Below, in pieces: positions 7,023 to 16,202 of a DNA stretch of 16,267 nt. This DNA comes from Cellvibrionales bacterium UBA7375 (GTDB lineage Bacteria > Pseudomonadota > Gammaproteobacteria > Pseudomonadales > Porticoccaceae), in the NCBI GenBank assembly GCA_002469845.1, contig DKNZ01000056.1:11290-27556 (forward strand). Reading direction: 5' to 3'. Both the position numbers and the translations under genes were made by a program. The notes beneath the pieces were generated by a model. The model saw only the letters and a program-made list of their open reading frames with translations, did not search any database and was not told the DNA's origin. Position 1 is the first letter of the stretch; every line of letters begins with the position of its first letter.

Positions 7023-8104
7023 TGTTATTGTGGCTCGCTGAATATTTAAGTGAATTTTATACACCATTTTCGGTATTTAAATACCTCACTCTGAGGGGTA
7101 TCTTAGCCGTACTCACAGCACTATTAATCAGTTTAGCTGCTGGCCCAAAAGTAATTCGTCTTCTTAATCGGTTGCAAATGGGTCAGGCAATCCGCACCGA
7201 TGGCCCTAAGACTCATCTCGAAAAAGCCGGCACTCCAACCATGGGTGGCGCACTAATATTATTATCGATTTTTGTCAGTAGCTTGCTGTGGTCTGATTTG
7301 AGTAACCGCTATGTATGGGTAGTAATGGCGGTGACCTTACTGTTTGGTTTAATTGGCTGGGTAGATGATTACCGTAAAGTGGTAGAAAAAAACCCTCGTG
7401 GCTTACCCAGTCGCTGGAAGTACTTTTGGCAATCTGTGGTAGGTCTTTGTGCTGCATTATTTTTATACAATACAGCTCAGAGTCCAGCAGATTTAGAATT
7501 GATCGTTCCATTTTTTAAAGATGTAGCAATTTACATGGGACCATTTTTCATTGTTTTGACCTATTTCGTTATCGTGGGAACCAGCAATGCAGTTAACCTA
7601 ACAGACGGTTTAGATGGTTTGGCTATCTTGCCAACCGTTCTGGTGGCTGGCGCTCTGGGGATAATTGCCTATTTAACCGGTCATTTTCAGTTTGCTAGCT
7701 ACCTACATATTCCCTATATCGCCGGAGCCGGTGAGCTTCTTATATTTTCTGCCGCAATTTGTGGTGCAGGACTTGGTTTTCTATGGTTTAACACTTATCC
7801 AGCCATGGTATTTATGGGTGATGTGGGCTCTCTTGCATTAGGTGCTGCCTTAGGTGTTATAGCAGTGATCGTTCGACAAGAAATTGTTTTGATGATTATG
7901 GGCGGAGTGTTTGTGATGGAGACACTGTCTGTAATTTTGCAGGTTGGATCATTCAAGTTGACAGGAAAACGCATATTTAGAATGGCGCCATTGCATCATC
8001 ACTTTGAATTAAAAGGTTGGCCAGAGCCGCGGGTAATTGTCCGCTTTTGGATTATTACAGTCATGCTAGTCCTATTGGGCCTAGCTACATTAAAACTGCG
8101 TTAG
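7022..8104 (+). CDS. mraY: MraY, phospho-MurNAc-pentapeptide transferase
   Basis: MraY is the polytopic inner-membrane enzyme that transfers phospho-MurNAc-pentapeptide from UDP to undecaprenyl phosphate, forming lipid I. It has 360 aa, the same as E. coli MraY, and about ten hydrophobic segments. The catalytic acidic residues fall at the E. coli positions: D115 and D116 in VDDYRK, and D267 in MGDVGS. The NAVNLTDGLDGLA loop and the HHHFE motif (His 325-327) are present. The ATG overlaps the murF TAA by one base (TAATG), with AAGGAG at 7008-7013, 8 nt upstream. Nothing unusual was seen. Confidence 0.98.
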   Translation: MLLWLAEYLSEFYTPFSVFKYLTLRGILAVLTALLISLAAGPKVIRLLNRLQMGQAIRTDGPKTHLEKAGTPTMGGALILLSIFVSSLLWSDLSNRYVWVVMAVTLLFGLIGWVDDYRKVVEKNPRGLPSRWKYFWQSVVGLCAALFLYNTAQSPADLELIVPFFKDVAIYMGPFFIVLTYFVIVGTSNAVNLTDGLDGLAILPTVLVAGALGIIAYLTGHFQFASYLHIPYIAGAGELLIFSAAICGAGLGFLWFNTYPAMVFMGDVGSLALGAALGVIAVIVRQEIVLMIMGGVFVMETLSVILQVGSFKLTGKRIFRMAPLHHHFELKGWPEPRVIVRFWIITVMLVLLGLATLKLR

Positions 8105-8118
8105 GATCGGATTTATAA

Positions 8119-9489
8119 ATGTCAGATATTATTGTGACTAATCGTAAAACAGCTATCCTAGGTATGGGAGCTACAGGGGTCTCTGTCGCTTCTTTCTTAG
8201 CCTCTAGGGATATGCCTTTCGATTTTTCCGATAGTCGCAATGAGCCACCCAATATTGATTTAATCAAAGCCAATCATCCTCAGGCTGAAGTGTCTTTGGG
8301 CGCTTTTGATGCGGATTATTTATGTAGATATGACCGGCTAATTGTTAGCCCGGGAATATCACTCGATGAACCCGCACTAGTAAAGGCAAAAGCGCAGGGT
8401 GTTGAATTGTTGGGCGATTTCGAATTATTTCTAGAGCAGGCTCAGGCGCCAGTCATAGCAATTACTGGATCTAATGGTAAAAGTACGGTGACTGCTTTAT
8501 TAGGGAAAATGGCTGAAGATAGTGGAATAAGTGTTGGTATTGGCGGCAATATAGGCACGCCAATGCTAGATCTTCTAGATGAAAGCCATACGCTTTATGT
8601 TATTGAAGTATCCAGCTTCCAATTGGAATTGCTCAATGATGCTCGCGGTGCTATTTCCTGTCTATTAAATATTAGCCCTGATCATCTTGATCGGTATAAA
8701 AATTTACAGCAATACCACAGTGCAAAGCATCGTATTTTTCGTGGTGCCAGCAAAGTGGTAATTAATCGTGAGGATGTTTTAACTCGTCCTTTAATATCGA
8801 TTCAAATTCCAATGATTAGTTTTGGTTTAAATCAACCCGATCTTGGAAGCTTTGGTATTTTAGAGGGAATTAAAAACGGTTATTTATCCTATGGTATTGA
8901 GCGTTTGATGCGGGTTGATCAAGTAGCCTTAAAAGGCTCGCATAATATTGCCAATACACTTGCTGCACTGGCGCTAGGTTATAGCGTCGATCTACCAATG
9001 GAAGGCATGCTCGATACCTTAAAAACTTTCAAAGGTTTACCTCATCGCTGCCAAACAATTGCAGAGGTTAATTCAGTCAGTTTTATTAACGACTCAAAAG
9101 CCACTAATGTTGGAGCAACCATTGCTGCCATCAAAGGACTTGGTAATAGAGATAGTAAAAATATCATATTAATTGCCGGTGGGCAGGCTAAGGGGCAAGA
9201 GTTTTCAGCGCTAGCGTCAGAGATAGCCGCGTCCGTTAAGTTAACCATTTTAATTGGTGAAAACGCGGAGCAGTTTGCCTCAATTCTTCAGGATAGTAGC
9301 GAATACCAATTCTCAGATTCTCTAGATGGGGCAGTAAATCAAGCCAATCAATACGCTGATTCAGGCGATACAGTATTATTATCACCCGCCTGTGCCAGCT
9401 TTGATATGTTTGATGGTTTTGAGCATCGGGGTCATTGTTTTAAAATGGCTGTAGAAGGATTGAGTAAAGTTCAGGAGTCAATCCAATGA
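8119..9489 (+). CDS. murD: MurD, UDP-MurNAc-L-alanine:D-glutamate ligase
   Basis: MurD adds D-glutamate to UDP-MurNAc-L-alanine in the cytoplasm, using ATP. The N-terminal Rossmann-like part has GMGATGVSVA. The ATP-binding P-loop TGSNGKS is at residues 116-122, and the probable carbamylated lysine is K203 in YHSAKHRIF. The C-terminal domain carries NDSKATN and the SPACASFDMF block characteristic of MurD. The product is 456 aa, slightly longer than E. coli MurD (438). It begins 14 nt after mraY, one of the few true gaps in the cluster, and its ribosome site is poor: AGGA at 8103-8106 is 12 nt from the ATG. The start is supported mainly by length and the following N-terminal motif. The stop overlaps the ftsW ATG (ATGA). 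Confidence 0.97.
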   Translation: MSDIIVTNRKTAILGMGATGVSVASFLASRDMPFDFSDSRNEPPNIDLIKANHPQAEVSLGAFDADYLCRYDRLIVSPGISLDEPALVKAKAQGVELLGDFELFLEQAQAPVIAITGSNGKSTVTALLGKMAEDSGISVGIGGNIGTPMLDLLDESHTLYVIEVSSFQLELLNDARGAISCLLNISPDHLDRYKNLQQYHSAKHRIFRGASKVVINREDVLTRPLISIQIPMISFGLNQPDLGSFGILEGIKNGYLSYGIERLMRVDQVALKGSHNIANTLAALALGYSVDLPMEGMLDTLKTFKGLPHRCQTIAEVNSVSFINDSKATNVGATIAAIKGLGNRDSKNIILIAGGQAKGQEFSALASEIAASVKLTILIGENAEQFASILQDSSEYQFSDSLDGAVNQANQYADSGDTVLLSPACASFDMFDGFEHRGHCFKMAVEGLSKVQESIQ

Positions 9490-10664
9490 GTCAAACGATC
9501 CCAATGAAAAATATGGCTCAAAGAAATGATAGTTGGTATTTCGATACTAAGCTCTTATTGCCCGCACTCGCCTTATTATCTATTGGTTTGGTGATGGTTG
9601 CCTCAGCTTCCTTTAGTTATGCCGATCACAGATTTGGCGACCAATTTTATTTTGTAAAACGCCATTTTGCCTATCTTATTATCAGTCTTGGCGCTGTAGG
9701 TGTTGGGTTTTATCTCTCACCTTCATTTTGGTCTAAGTACAGACTAGCGTGGATATTATTGTCTATTTTATTATTAGCTGCAGTGCTTGTACCCGGTGTT
9801 GGTCTAAGTCTTAATGGTAGTCGTCGATGGTTGGGTTTAGGTGGTTTTACACTTCAGGTTTCTGAGTTGGTTAAAGTCGCTACAGTGGTATTTTTAGCCG
9901 CTCAGCTTGAAAAATATCGAGATACACTCAGTGATAGTTGGCCTCAGTTTGGCAAGTTAATGGCCGTCATTATTGTATTATCTATATTGCTTATATTAGA
10001 GCCAGATTTTGGCTCTGTAGCTGTTTTGGGCTGCACCTTTATGGCGCTGTTATTTTTAGGTGGCTCACATATACGTCAGTTTTTATCCGTTCTTGCACTA
10101 GCGGGACTCTCATTTTGGGTAATGGCTACCGCTGCCCCCTACCGTATGGCGCGATTAACAGCCTATTTGGATCCATGGTCAGATCAATTTAATTCTGGCT
10201 ATCAGTTAACTCAGTCATTAATCGCATTTGGGCGAGGTGAGCTATTTGGCGTAGGGCTGGGTCAATCTGTGCAAAAAATGCTGTATTTACCCGATGCACA
10301 CACAGACTTTGTTTTTGCAATCTATGCAGAAGAGTTTGGCTTTATTGGGGTGGTATGCCTGGTCGCACTTTACAGTTTTTTTGTGATTCGAATTTTACAG
10401 TTAGGAAAAAAAGCCATTAGCAAACAAAATTGGTATGCCGCCTATGTATTCATTGGTTTCGGCTTAATCCTTAGTGGACAGGCATTTATTAACCTAGGGG
10501 TTAACGCAGGCTTACTGCCCACCAAAGGTCTAACACTACCATTTATAAGTTATGGCGGTAGTAGCTTAATTGTCTGCTGTGCCATGTTAGGCATGATGAT
10601 GCGCCTCAGTCATGAGCTTCAGCGAAGTAAAACTGTTTCAGGGAGGACTGGTTATGGAAGCTAA
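9486..10664 (+). CDS. ftsW: FtsW, septal peptidoglycan glycosyltransferase (SEDS)
   Basis: FtsW is a SEDS-family membrane protein that polymerises lipid II at the septum with its partner FtsI. The 392-aa product (E. coli 414) has about ten membrane segments after a cytoplasmic N-terminus of about 22 residues. Recognisable blocks are GSRRWLGLGGFTLQVSELVK, LEPDFGSV, the large periplasmic loop with LDPWSDQFNSGYQLTQSL, DAHTDFVFA with the expected catalytic Asp at residue 274, and PFISYGGSSL near the end. The ATG overlaps the murD stop by 4 bases, with AGGAG at 9473-9477, 8 nt upstream. The last 11 bases overlap murG. RodA is the main alternative for a SEDS protein, but the dcw position and neighbouring ftsI make FtsW the clear choice. 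Confidence 0.97.
   Translation: MSQTIPMKNMAQRNDSWYFDTKLLLPALALLSIGLVMVASASFSYADHRFGDQFYFVKRHFAYLIISLGAVGVGFYLSPSFWSKYRLAWILLSILLLAAVLVPGVGLSLNGSRRWLGLGGFTLQVSELVKVATVVFLAAQLEKYRDTLSDSWPQFGKLMAVIIVLSILLILEPDFGSVAVLGCTFMALLFLGGSHIRQFLSVLALAGLSFWVMATAAPYRMARLTAYLDPWSDQFNSGYQLTQSLIAFGRGELFGVGLGQSVQKMLYLPDAHTDFVFAIYAEEFGFIGVVCLVALYSFFVIRILQLGKKAISKQNWYAAYVFIGFGLILSGQAFINLGVNAGLLPTKGLTLPFISYGGSSLIVCCAMLGMMMRLSHELQRSKTVSGRTGYGS
10641..10646 (+). promoter_or_regulatory. Ribosome binding site deciding the murG start
   Basis: GGGAGG lies 7 nt before ATG 10654, inside the end of ftsW. It favours this start over the frame-opening ATG at 10612, which would add 14 residues unlike any MurG N-terminus. Confidence 0.8.
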
Positions 10665-11763
10665 TACACCATCCCTAAACTCTATGCGGGTCATGATAAT
10701 GGCAGGCGGTACCGGTGGGCATGTTTTCCCAGCATTGGCTGTTGCTGAAAAACTTCAGCAGCAACAGATCAGTATTTCTTGGCTTGGAACACGCAAAGGG
10801 ATTGAATCAGAACTTATTCCACAGCAGGGAATCGAGTTACATTATTTGAATGTCGAGGGTCTTCGTGGCCGTGGCCTATTAGCTCTATTAAGAGCGCCAT
10901 TCAAACTACTTTCATCGATCATTCAAGCCTGCTCAGCACTAACTCAATTTAACCCATCCGTAGTGCTAGGTATGGGTGGTTTTGTTTCTGGCCCTGGTGC
11001 TATAGCGGCCAAATTAAAAGGTATTCCACTGGTTATTCATGAGCAAAACTCAGTGGCTGGAACAACTAATAGGCTATCGGCAAAACTAGCCACACGAGTA
11101 ATGCAGGGTTTCCCTAATACCTTTAATCAAGCTGAGCATTGTGGCAATCCAGTTCGAGCTGAGATTGAAGCCATAGAGCCACCTAATGAACGTTTAGCTA
11201 ATCGACAGGGCGCGATGAAACTGCTTGTTCTAGGGGGTAGTCGAGGTGCTTTAGCTATTAACAAGCTAATACCGGAAGCGCTAGCAACAATAGATCCGCA
11301 AAAAAGACCTGTGGTTTTACATCAAGTTGGGGATAAGCATTTACAAACAACCCAAGAATTTTACCAAGCCCAGAGTCTTGATATTGAATCCAATGCTATT
11401 CAAATTGTGTCCTTTATTGACAGTATGCAAGAGGCTTATGAATGGGCAGACTTTGTGATTTGTCGATCGGGTGCATTAACAGTTGCCGAATTAACCGCTG
11501 TAGGTCTTGGTGCGCTTCTTGTCCCCTTTCCTTATGCCATTGATGAGCATCAAACCTCAAATGGTGAGTGGCTAGTCAATGGGCAAGCAGCACTAATGAT
11601 TCAACAGCGGGATATAACTCCCCAGGGTTTAGCGGATCAGATAGTGAGCCTAGCTAATAATCCCGAGCAGCGTCTAAGTATGGCAAACCATGCGCGATCA
11701 CTGGCAAAAAATGGTGCAGCTGATCGAGTTGCCAAGGTGTGTATGGAGGTTGCTAATGTCTAA
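10654..11763 (+). CDS. murG: MurG, lipid II synthase (GlcNAc transferase)
   Basis: MurG is a peripheral GT-B glycosyltransferase on the inner face of the membrane. It moves GlcNAc from UDP-GlcNAc to lipid I, forming lipid II. With ATG 10654 the protein is 369 aa (E. coli 355). It shows the first glycine loop AGGTGGH ending at residue 23, GMGGFVSGPG, HEQNSVAGTTNR, the second glycine loop GGSRGA at 194-199, CRSGALTVAE and HQTSNGEW, which covers the UDP-GlcNAc site. Ten residues precede MRVMIMAGG; ATG 10684 would remove them but lacks a ribosome site. The gene overlaps ftsW by 11 bases and murC by 8, which implies translational coupling on both sides. Confidence 0.97.
   Translation: MEANTPSLNSMRVMIMAGGTGGHVFPALAVAEKLQQQQISISWLGTRKGIESELIPQQGIELHYLNVEGLRGRGLLALLRAPFKLLSSIIQACSALTQFNPSVVLGMGGFVSGPGAIAAKLKGIPLVIHEQNSVAGTTNRLSAKLATRVMQGFPNTFNQAEHCGNPVRAEIEAIEPPNERLANRQGAMKLLVLGGSRGALAINKLIPEALATIDPQKRPVVLHQVGDKHLQTTQEFYQAQSLDIESNAIQIVSFIDSMQEAYEWADFVICRSGALTVAELTAVGLGALLVPFPYAIDEHQTSNGEWLVNGQAALMIQQRDITPQGLADQIVSLANNPEQRLSMANHARSLAKNGAADRVAKVCMEVANV
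11745..11750 (+). promoter_or_regulatory. Ribosome binding site deciding the murC start
   Basis: GGAGGT lies 5 nt before ATG 11756, within the last codons of murG. The longer frame from 11690 would overlap murG by 74 bases and add 22 residues with no family resemblance. Confidence 0.8.
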
Positions 11764-13204
11764 TAGTTTAAACTTTCAACCACCAGAAATGCGCCGAATT
11801 AGTCGTATTCACTTTGTCGGTATAGGCGGCAGTGGTATGAGTGGAATAGCAGAGGTTCTTTTGAACCAGGGCTATCAAATTTCTGGATCAGATATCAATC
11901 TTGGGCCTACTGTTAAGCGATTGAAAGCCAGTGGTATGCAGATTTTTAAAGGACATGCTCAAACTAATGTTGAGGGAGCCGATGTTGTTGTTAAATCTTC
12001 AGCGGTGACATTAGATAACCCCGAAATAGTCGCTGCCTACGAGTTAGGAATTCCTGTAGTAAGGCGGGCTGAGATGCTTGCCGAATTAATGCGTTATCGC
12101 CATGGGGTTGCTGTTGCTGGAACCCATGGCAAGACAACAACTACCAGTTTAATCGCGGCAATTTTTGCCGAGGAAAAACGCGATCCCACATTTATTGTTG
12201 GTGGTCGAGTCAATAGTATCGGAACCAATGCCAAGTTAGGTGCCAGTCGCTACATTATTGCTGAAGCAGATGAAAGTGATGCTTCATTCTTGCATCTTCA
12301 GCCTATGGTCTCTGTGGTTACAAATATAGAGCCGGATCATATGGAAACCTATGGCTTTGATTTTGAACAGCTAAAAACCACCTATATTGAATTTTTACAT
12401 AATCTACCGTTTTATGGTTTGGCCGTTGTCTGTATTGATGACCCAGTGATACGCGAGTTAATTAATAGTATAGGTCGACCCACACTAACCTATGGGTTTA
12501 GTGAGGATGCAAACTACCGTATTTCTGAGTTTTCCATGATAGAGGGTCACGGTCAGTTTGTAATTCATCGCCCAGATAATCAAACAACTCTAAGTATGAG
12601 TTTAAATATTCCCGGTCGCCATAATGCCCTCAATGCTGCCGCCGCAATTGCAGTAGCAACTGATGAAGGCATCTCCGATAAAGCAATTATTGCGGGTTTA
12701 GAAAAATTCTGTGGTGTAGGGCGGCGATTTGAAACGATTGGCCAATACCCAGTTGAAAATACCAAGGGTGGAACAGCCACGCTAGTAGATGACTACGGGC
12801 ATCATCCCACGGAATTAAAAGCAACCATAGATGCTGTAAGAGATGGATGGCCAGAAAAGCGTCTGGTTATGGTATTTCAACCCCATCGCTATAGTCGTAC
12901 TCGAGATATGTACGAAGATTTTGTTCAAATTCTTTCTGAGGTTGACCTTTTAATTATGCTTGATGTTTATGCTGCAGGAGAAGACCCTATAGTCGGTGCC
13001 GGCAGCAAAAATCTTTGCAATAGTATTCGCCAGCGCGGTGCTATAGATCCTATCTATGTAGAAAATATGGAAGAAATTCCAAATCTTGTGGCAGGTTTAG
13101 TGCAGGCAGATGACATAGTCCTCACTCAGGGTGCAGGTAGCGTGTCAAAACTGGTAGCTATGTTAAAAGATAGTCAGCTAAAGCCAGTAAAGGAGTGCAA
13201 ATAA
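11756..13204 (+). CDS. murC: MurC, UDP-MurNAc:L-alanine ligase
   Basis: MurC joins L-alanine to UDP-MurNAc, the first step of stem-peptide assembly, in the cytoplasm. The protein is 482 aa (E. coli 491). The UDP-binding N-terminal domain has HFVGIGGSGMSGIAEVL. The P-loop GTHGKTT lies at residues 122-128 with Lys126. EADESDASF follows in the central domain, and DDYGHHPTE with FQPHRYSRT in the C-terminal domain is typical of MurC. Mpl, the murein peptide ligase, is similar but would not sit between murG and ddlB. The start overlaps murG by 8 bases and the TAA shares one base with the ddlB ATG. Confidence 0.97.
   Translation: MSNSLNFQPPEMRRISRIHFVGIGGSGMSGIAEVLLNQGYQISGSDINLGPTVKRLKASGMQIFKGHAQTNVEGADVVVKSSAVTLDNPEIVAAYELGIPVVRRAEMLAELMRYRHGVAVAGTHGKTTTTSLIAAIFAEEKRDPTFIVGGRVNSIGTNAKLGASRYIIAEADESDASFLHLQPMVSVVTNIEPDHMETYGFDFEQLKTTYIEFLHNLPFYGLAVVCIDDPVIRELINSIGRPTLTYGFSEDANYRISEFSMIEGHGQFVIHRPDNQTTLSMSLNIPGRHNALNAAAAIAVATDEGISDKAIIAGLEKFCGVGRRFETIGQYPVENTKGGTATLVDDYGHHPTELKATIDAVRDGWPEKRLVMVFQPHRYSRTRDMYEDFVQILSEVDLLIMLDVYAAGEDPIVGAGSKNLCNSIRQRGAIDPIYVENMEEIPNLVAGLVQADDIVLTQGAGSVSKLVAMLKDSQLKPVKECK
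13189..13195 (+). promoter_or_regulatory. Ribosome binding site deciding the ddlB start
   Basis: AAAGGAG lies 8 nt before ATG 13204. The upstream in-frame GTG at 13195 uses the last base of this site and cannot be served by it. Confidence 0.75.
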
Positions 13205-14121
13205 TGACGTCTAAAGTCACTCATTTTGGCAAAGTAGGGGTGCTTTATGGTGGTCATTCATCAGAGCGTGAAATATCCCTATTAACTGGTGCTGCAATTG
13301 TGCAAGCTCTTCAGAATAAGGGTGTTGATGCCGTTGCTATCGATATCAAAGACCATCCGATTGAATCGATTTGTGCGGCTAATCTGGATCGAGCATTTAT
13401 CGCATTACATGGTCCCGGTGGTGAAGACGGAACCCTTCAAGGTTCCCTTGAATGTCTTGGAATACCCTACACCGGAAGCGGTGTGATGGCGTCAGCTTTG
13501 GCTATGGATAAGTTGCGTTGCAAACAGATATGGAAAGGTATTGGCTTACCCACCACGGATTTTGCTTCATTAGATCAAAATACAGATTGGCAGCAAACCA
13601 TTGATAGGCTCGGTGGCTGTTTAGTGGTTAAGCCAGCCTGTGAAGGCTCAAGTGTTGGAATGAGTATTGCCGAATCTCCAGAGCAGTTAAAGCAAGCATG
13701 GCAATTGGCGTCTAAATATGACGCCAAAGTAATAGCTGAACCTCGCCTAATGGGTGAAGAATACACAGTTGCCATACTCGGTGAGCAAGCGTTGCCCTCA
13801 ATAAGAATTAAAGCCAATGCCACATTCTATGACTACGAAGCAAAGTATCTTTCAGATAAAACTGACTATTTTTGTCCATCGGGCTTAGATGCACAAAGAG
13901 AAAATGAGTTAGCTCAGTTATGTATTAATGCTTATAAAAGTATTGATGGCAAAGGATGGGGTCGAGTGGATGTTATGACCGATCTCAATGGTACATTTTT
14001 TGTGCTAGAAGTTAATACAGTGCCGGGAATGACCAGCCATAGTCTGGTACCTATGGCCGGAAAGGCAGCGGGAATGGATTTTGAAGCACTGGTTTTAGCG
14101 ATCTTAGAGGAATCTATCTAA
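13204..14121 (+). CDS. ddlB: D-alanine--D-alanine ligase DdlB
   Basis: DdlB joins two D-alanines using ATP, supplying the dipeptide used by MurF. It is a cytoplasmic ATP-grasp enzyme of 305 aa (E. coli DdlB 306). The N-terminal domain has VLYGGHSSERE with the conserved Glu21. HGPGGEDGTLQG and YTGSGVMASALAMDK follow. The ATP-grasp part has KPACEGSSVG (Ser150) and EAKYLSDKTDYFCP, whose tyrosine matches the D-Ala-D-Ala type rather than the D-Ala-D-Lac (vancomycin-resistance) type. The metal-binding EVNTVPGMTSHS (Glu269, Asn271) lies near the end. It overlaps murC and ftsQ by one base each (TAATG both times), so the three are probably translationally coupled. Confidence 0.97.
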   Translation: MTSKVTHFGKVGVLYGGHSSEREISLLTGAAIVQALQNKGVDAVAIDIKDHPIESICAANLDRAFIALHGPGGEDGTLQGSLECLGIPYTGSGVMASALAMDKLRCKQIWKGIGLPTTDFASLDQNTDWQQTIDRLGGCLVVKPACEGSSVGMSIAESPEQLKQAWQLASKYDAKVIAEPRLMGEEYTVAILGEQALPSIRIKANATFYDYEAKYLSDKTDYFCPSGLDAQRENELAQLCINAYKSIDGKGWGRVDVMTDLNGTFFVLEVNTVPGMTSHSLVPMAGKAAGMDFEALVLAILEESI

Positions 14122-14942
14122 TGACTCGTTCAGAACAGCAAGTTAGCTCAAGAACTAAAGAAGACGACCGAAGTGTTGTCGATAAGCTAATGAATAACAT
14201 GAGCAAAATAATTACTCTGCTTCTGTTCTTTAGTATTGCCTATGGTGCCAATCTAGCCATTCAATATTTAGATAAGCCAATCACTAAGGTGAGCATTGAG
14301 GGTGAATTCAAATATTTAGACCACCAGCAACTGGTTGCATTGGTCAATGGCCAAATGAATGGTGGATTTATCACCATTGATCTCAAAGCACTACAAAATG
14401 TTCTCCACCAGCATCCATGGGTTGCAGAGGTGAGTGTTCAGCGGCAATGGCCCAGCTATATGCGAATTAATGTAGTCGAAGAAGTGCCAATTGCCCGTTG
14501 GGGTGATGACGCATTTCTAAATAGATTAGGTGACAAATTAATTATTAAAGATAACAGTCAATTAGCTAAATTACCGCTGATGACAGCAGAGTTTGGAAGT
14601 TCATCAGAAGTGATGAAGCAGTATCAACGACTAACAGACCTATTACTTCCAACCGGATTAAAACTATCAAAATTAAAACTTGATCGCCTTGGCGCTTGGC
14701 AAGTGGAAACCAGTAATGGGATTCAGCTTATTCTAGGTCGCAACCAGGTAGGCGAGAAAATAAGACGTCTAGTGTTGGTTTGGGAAACTGATCTCAATCA
14801 GCAAGCAAGCAAGATTAAAACGATAGACCTTCGTTATCCAAACGGCCTAGCGGTATCTTGGAAGAGTACAAGAAAAGTTGCGATAAAAAGATTAGATGAA
14901 ACATCAGATGAATTGAGGAAAGTGACTATTATCCGCGGATGA
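14121..14942 (+). CDS. ftsQ: Cell division protein FtsQ
   Basis: FtsQ is a bitopic inner-membrane protein that binds FtsL and FtsB and links early and late division proteins. The 273-aa product (E. coli 276) has a charged cytoplasmic tail of about 28 residues, one membrane segment at about 29-49, and then a POTRA domain that begins around KVSIEGEFKYL and includes HPWVAEVSVQRQWPSYMRI. The beta domain follows, with VVEEVPIARWGDDAFLN and, near the C-terminus, IKTIDLRYPNGLAVSW. The ATG overlaps the ddlB TAA by one base, with a moderate AGAGGA at 14106-14111. The 21-nt gap to ftsA holds only the ftsA ribosome site. I saw no obvious promoter inside ftsQ, although E. coli has several here. Confidence 0.95.
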   Translation: MTRSEQQVSSRTKEDDRSVVDKLMNNMSKIITLLLFFSIAYGANLAIQYLDKPITKVSIEGEFKYLDHQQLVALVNGQMNGGFITIDLKALQNVLHQHPWVAEVSVQRQWPSYMRINVVEEVPIARWGDDAFLNRLGDKLIIKDNSQLAKLPLMTAEFGSSSEVMKQYQRLTDLLLPTGLKLSKLKLDRLGAWQVETSNGIQLILGRNQVGEKIRRLVLVWETDLNQQASKIKTIDLRYPNGLAVSWKSTRKVAIKRLDETSDELRKVTIIRG

Positions 14943-14963
14943 TAGAAAACTATAGAGGAAAAA

Positions 14964-16199
14964 ATGGCAAATACAAATGAACAAAATATGATCGTTGCGC
15001 TTGATATAGGTACCTCCAAGGTGGTTGCCATAGTAGGTGCCATTAATGCCAGTTGTGAACTAGAAATCATTGGCACCGGTATGCATGCATCAGGTGGCTT
15101 AAAGAAAGGTGTTGTGGTCAATATAGAAGCCACAGTAAATTCTATAGAGCGAGCAATCGAAGAAGCTGAATTAATGTCTGGTTGTTCAATTCACTCAGTC
15201 TATGCAGGTATTGCCGGTAGTCATATTCGTAGCTTGAACTCCCACGGTATCGTTGCAATTAGTGACCGCGAAGTACAGCCAGTAGATATTGATCGGGTGA
15301 TTGATGCGGCTAGAGCGGTGGCCATTCCAGCTGATCAAGAAATACTGCATGTATTACCTCAGGAATACATTATTGATGATCAAGAGGGTGTGCATAAACC
15401 TATTGGTATGTCAGGTGTTCGTCTAGAGGCCAAAGTACATCTTGTGACCTGCGCCGCCAATGCATCGCAGAACATCAAAAAGTGTATACGACGTTGTGGT
15501 TTAGAGGTCGATAACATTGCATTAGAGCAGCTAGCCTCGAGTTATGCGGTACTGACAGAAGATGAAAAGCAACTGGGTGTAGCACTGGTCGATATAGGCG
15601 GAGGAACCTCAGATATTGCAATATTTACAGAGGGTGCCATTCGTCATACAGGTGTTATTCCAATCGCCGGCGATCAGGTTACCAATGACATCGCCATGGC
15701 ATTGCGAACGCCTACAGCTCAGGCCGAAGAATTAAAAATTAAATACGCCTGTGCATTGGCTAAATTGGCGCGTCCAGAAGAGACCGTCAAAGTGCCAAGT
15801 GTGGGTGATCGGGATGCCAGAGATATGTCACGCCAACTTCTAGCGGAAGTTGTAGAGCCGCGGTATGACGAGTTATTCACTCTGGTTCAAGCGGAACTAA
15901 GACGCAGTGGATTCGAAGAATTAATCGCTGCAGGCATAGTACTTACAGGGGGCACCTCGAAAATGGAAGGTGTCTGTGAATTAGCCGAAGAAATATTTCA
16001 TATGCCGGTTCGAATAGGTACGCCGACCGGTGTAAAAGGCTTAAAAGAAATTGTGAACAACCCAATTTATTCAACAGGGGTTGGGCTTTTGCAATTTGGT
16101 GTGCAAGAGCAGGCAAGGCAGGGTTTTAAGGAGGCAGTAAGTCAGGATAGTAATAGCATACTGGATAGAATTAAAAATTTTTTCCAGGCGGGAGTATAG
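14964..16199 (+). CDS. ftsA: Cell division protein FtsA
   Basis: FtsA is an actin-like ATPase that anchors FtsZ filaments to the inner membrane and recruits later division proteins. It is 411 aa (E. coli 420). The actin-family nucleotide motifs are visible: ALDIGTSK with Asp14 (phosphate 1), VDIGGGTSD with Asp210 (phosphate 2), and LTGGTSKMEG with Gly329-330 (adenosine motif). The SHIRSLNSHGIVAI segment belongs to the 1C domain typical of FtsA. The last ~14 residues (ILDRIKNFFQAGV) look like the amphipathic membrane-targeting helix. The start has AGAGGAA at 14954-14960. The gene is complete and ends 56 nt before ftsZ. Confidence 0.98.
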   Translation: MANTNEQNMIVALDIGTSKVVAIVGAINASCELEIIGTGMHASGGLKKGVVVNIEATVNSIERAIEEAELMSGCSIHSVYAGIAGSHIRSLNSHGIVAISDREVQPVDIDRVIDAARAVAIPADQEILHVLPQEYIIDDQEGVHKPIGMSGVRLEAKVHLVTCAANASQNIKKCIRRCGLEVDNIALEQLASSYAVLTEDEKQLGVALVDIGGGTSDIAIFTEGAIRHTGVIPIAGDQVTNDIAMALRTPTAQAEELKIKYACALAKLARPEETVKVPSVGDRDARDMSRQLLAEVVEPRYDELFTLVQAELRRSGFEELIAAGIVLTGGTSKMEGVCELAEEIFHMPVRIGTPTGVKGLKEIVNNPIYSTGVGLLQFGVQEQARQGFKEAVSQDSNSILDRIKNFFQAGV

Positions 16200-16202
16200 G
16201 CA

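Noticed and set aside
9938..10192. Open frame of 84 codons on the + strand inside ftsW
   Set aside because: It is a shifted frame of a well-conserved membrane protein; its hydrophobic character is explained by the T-rich ftsW codons.
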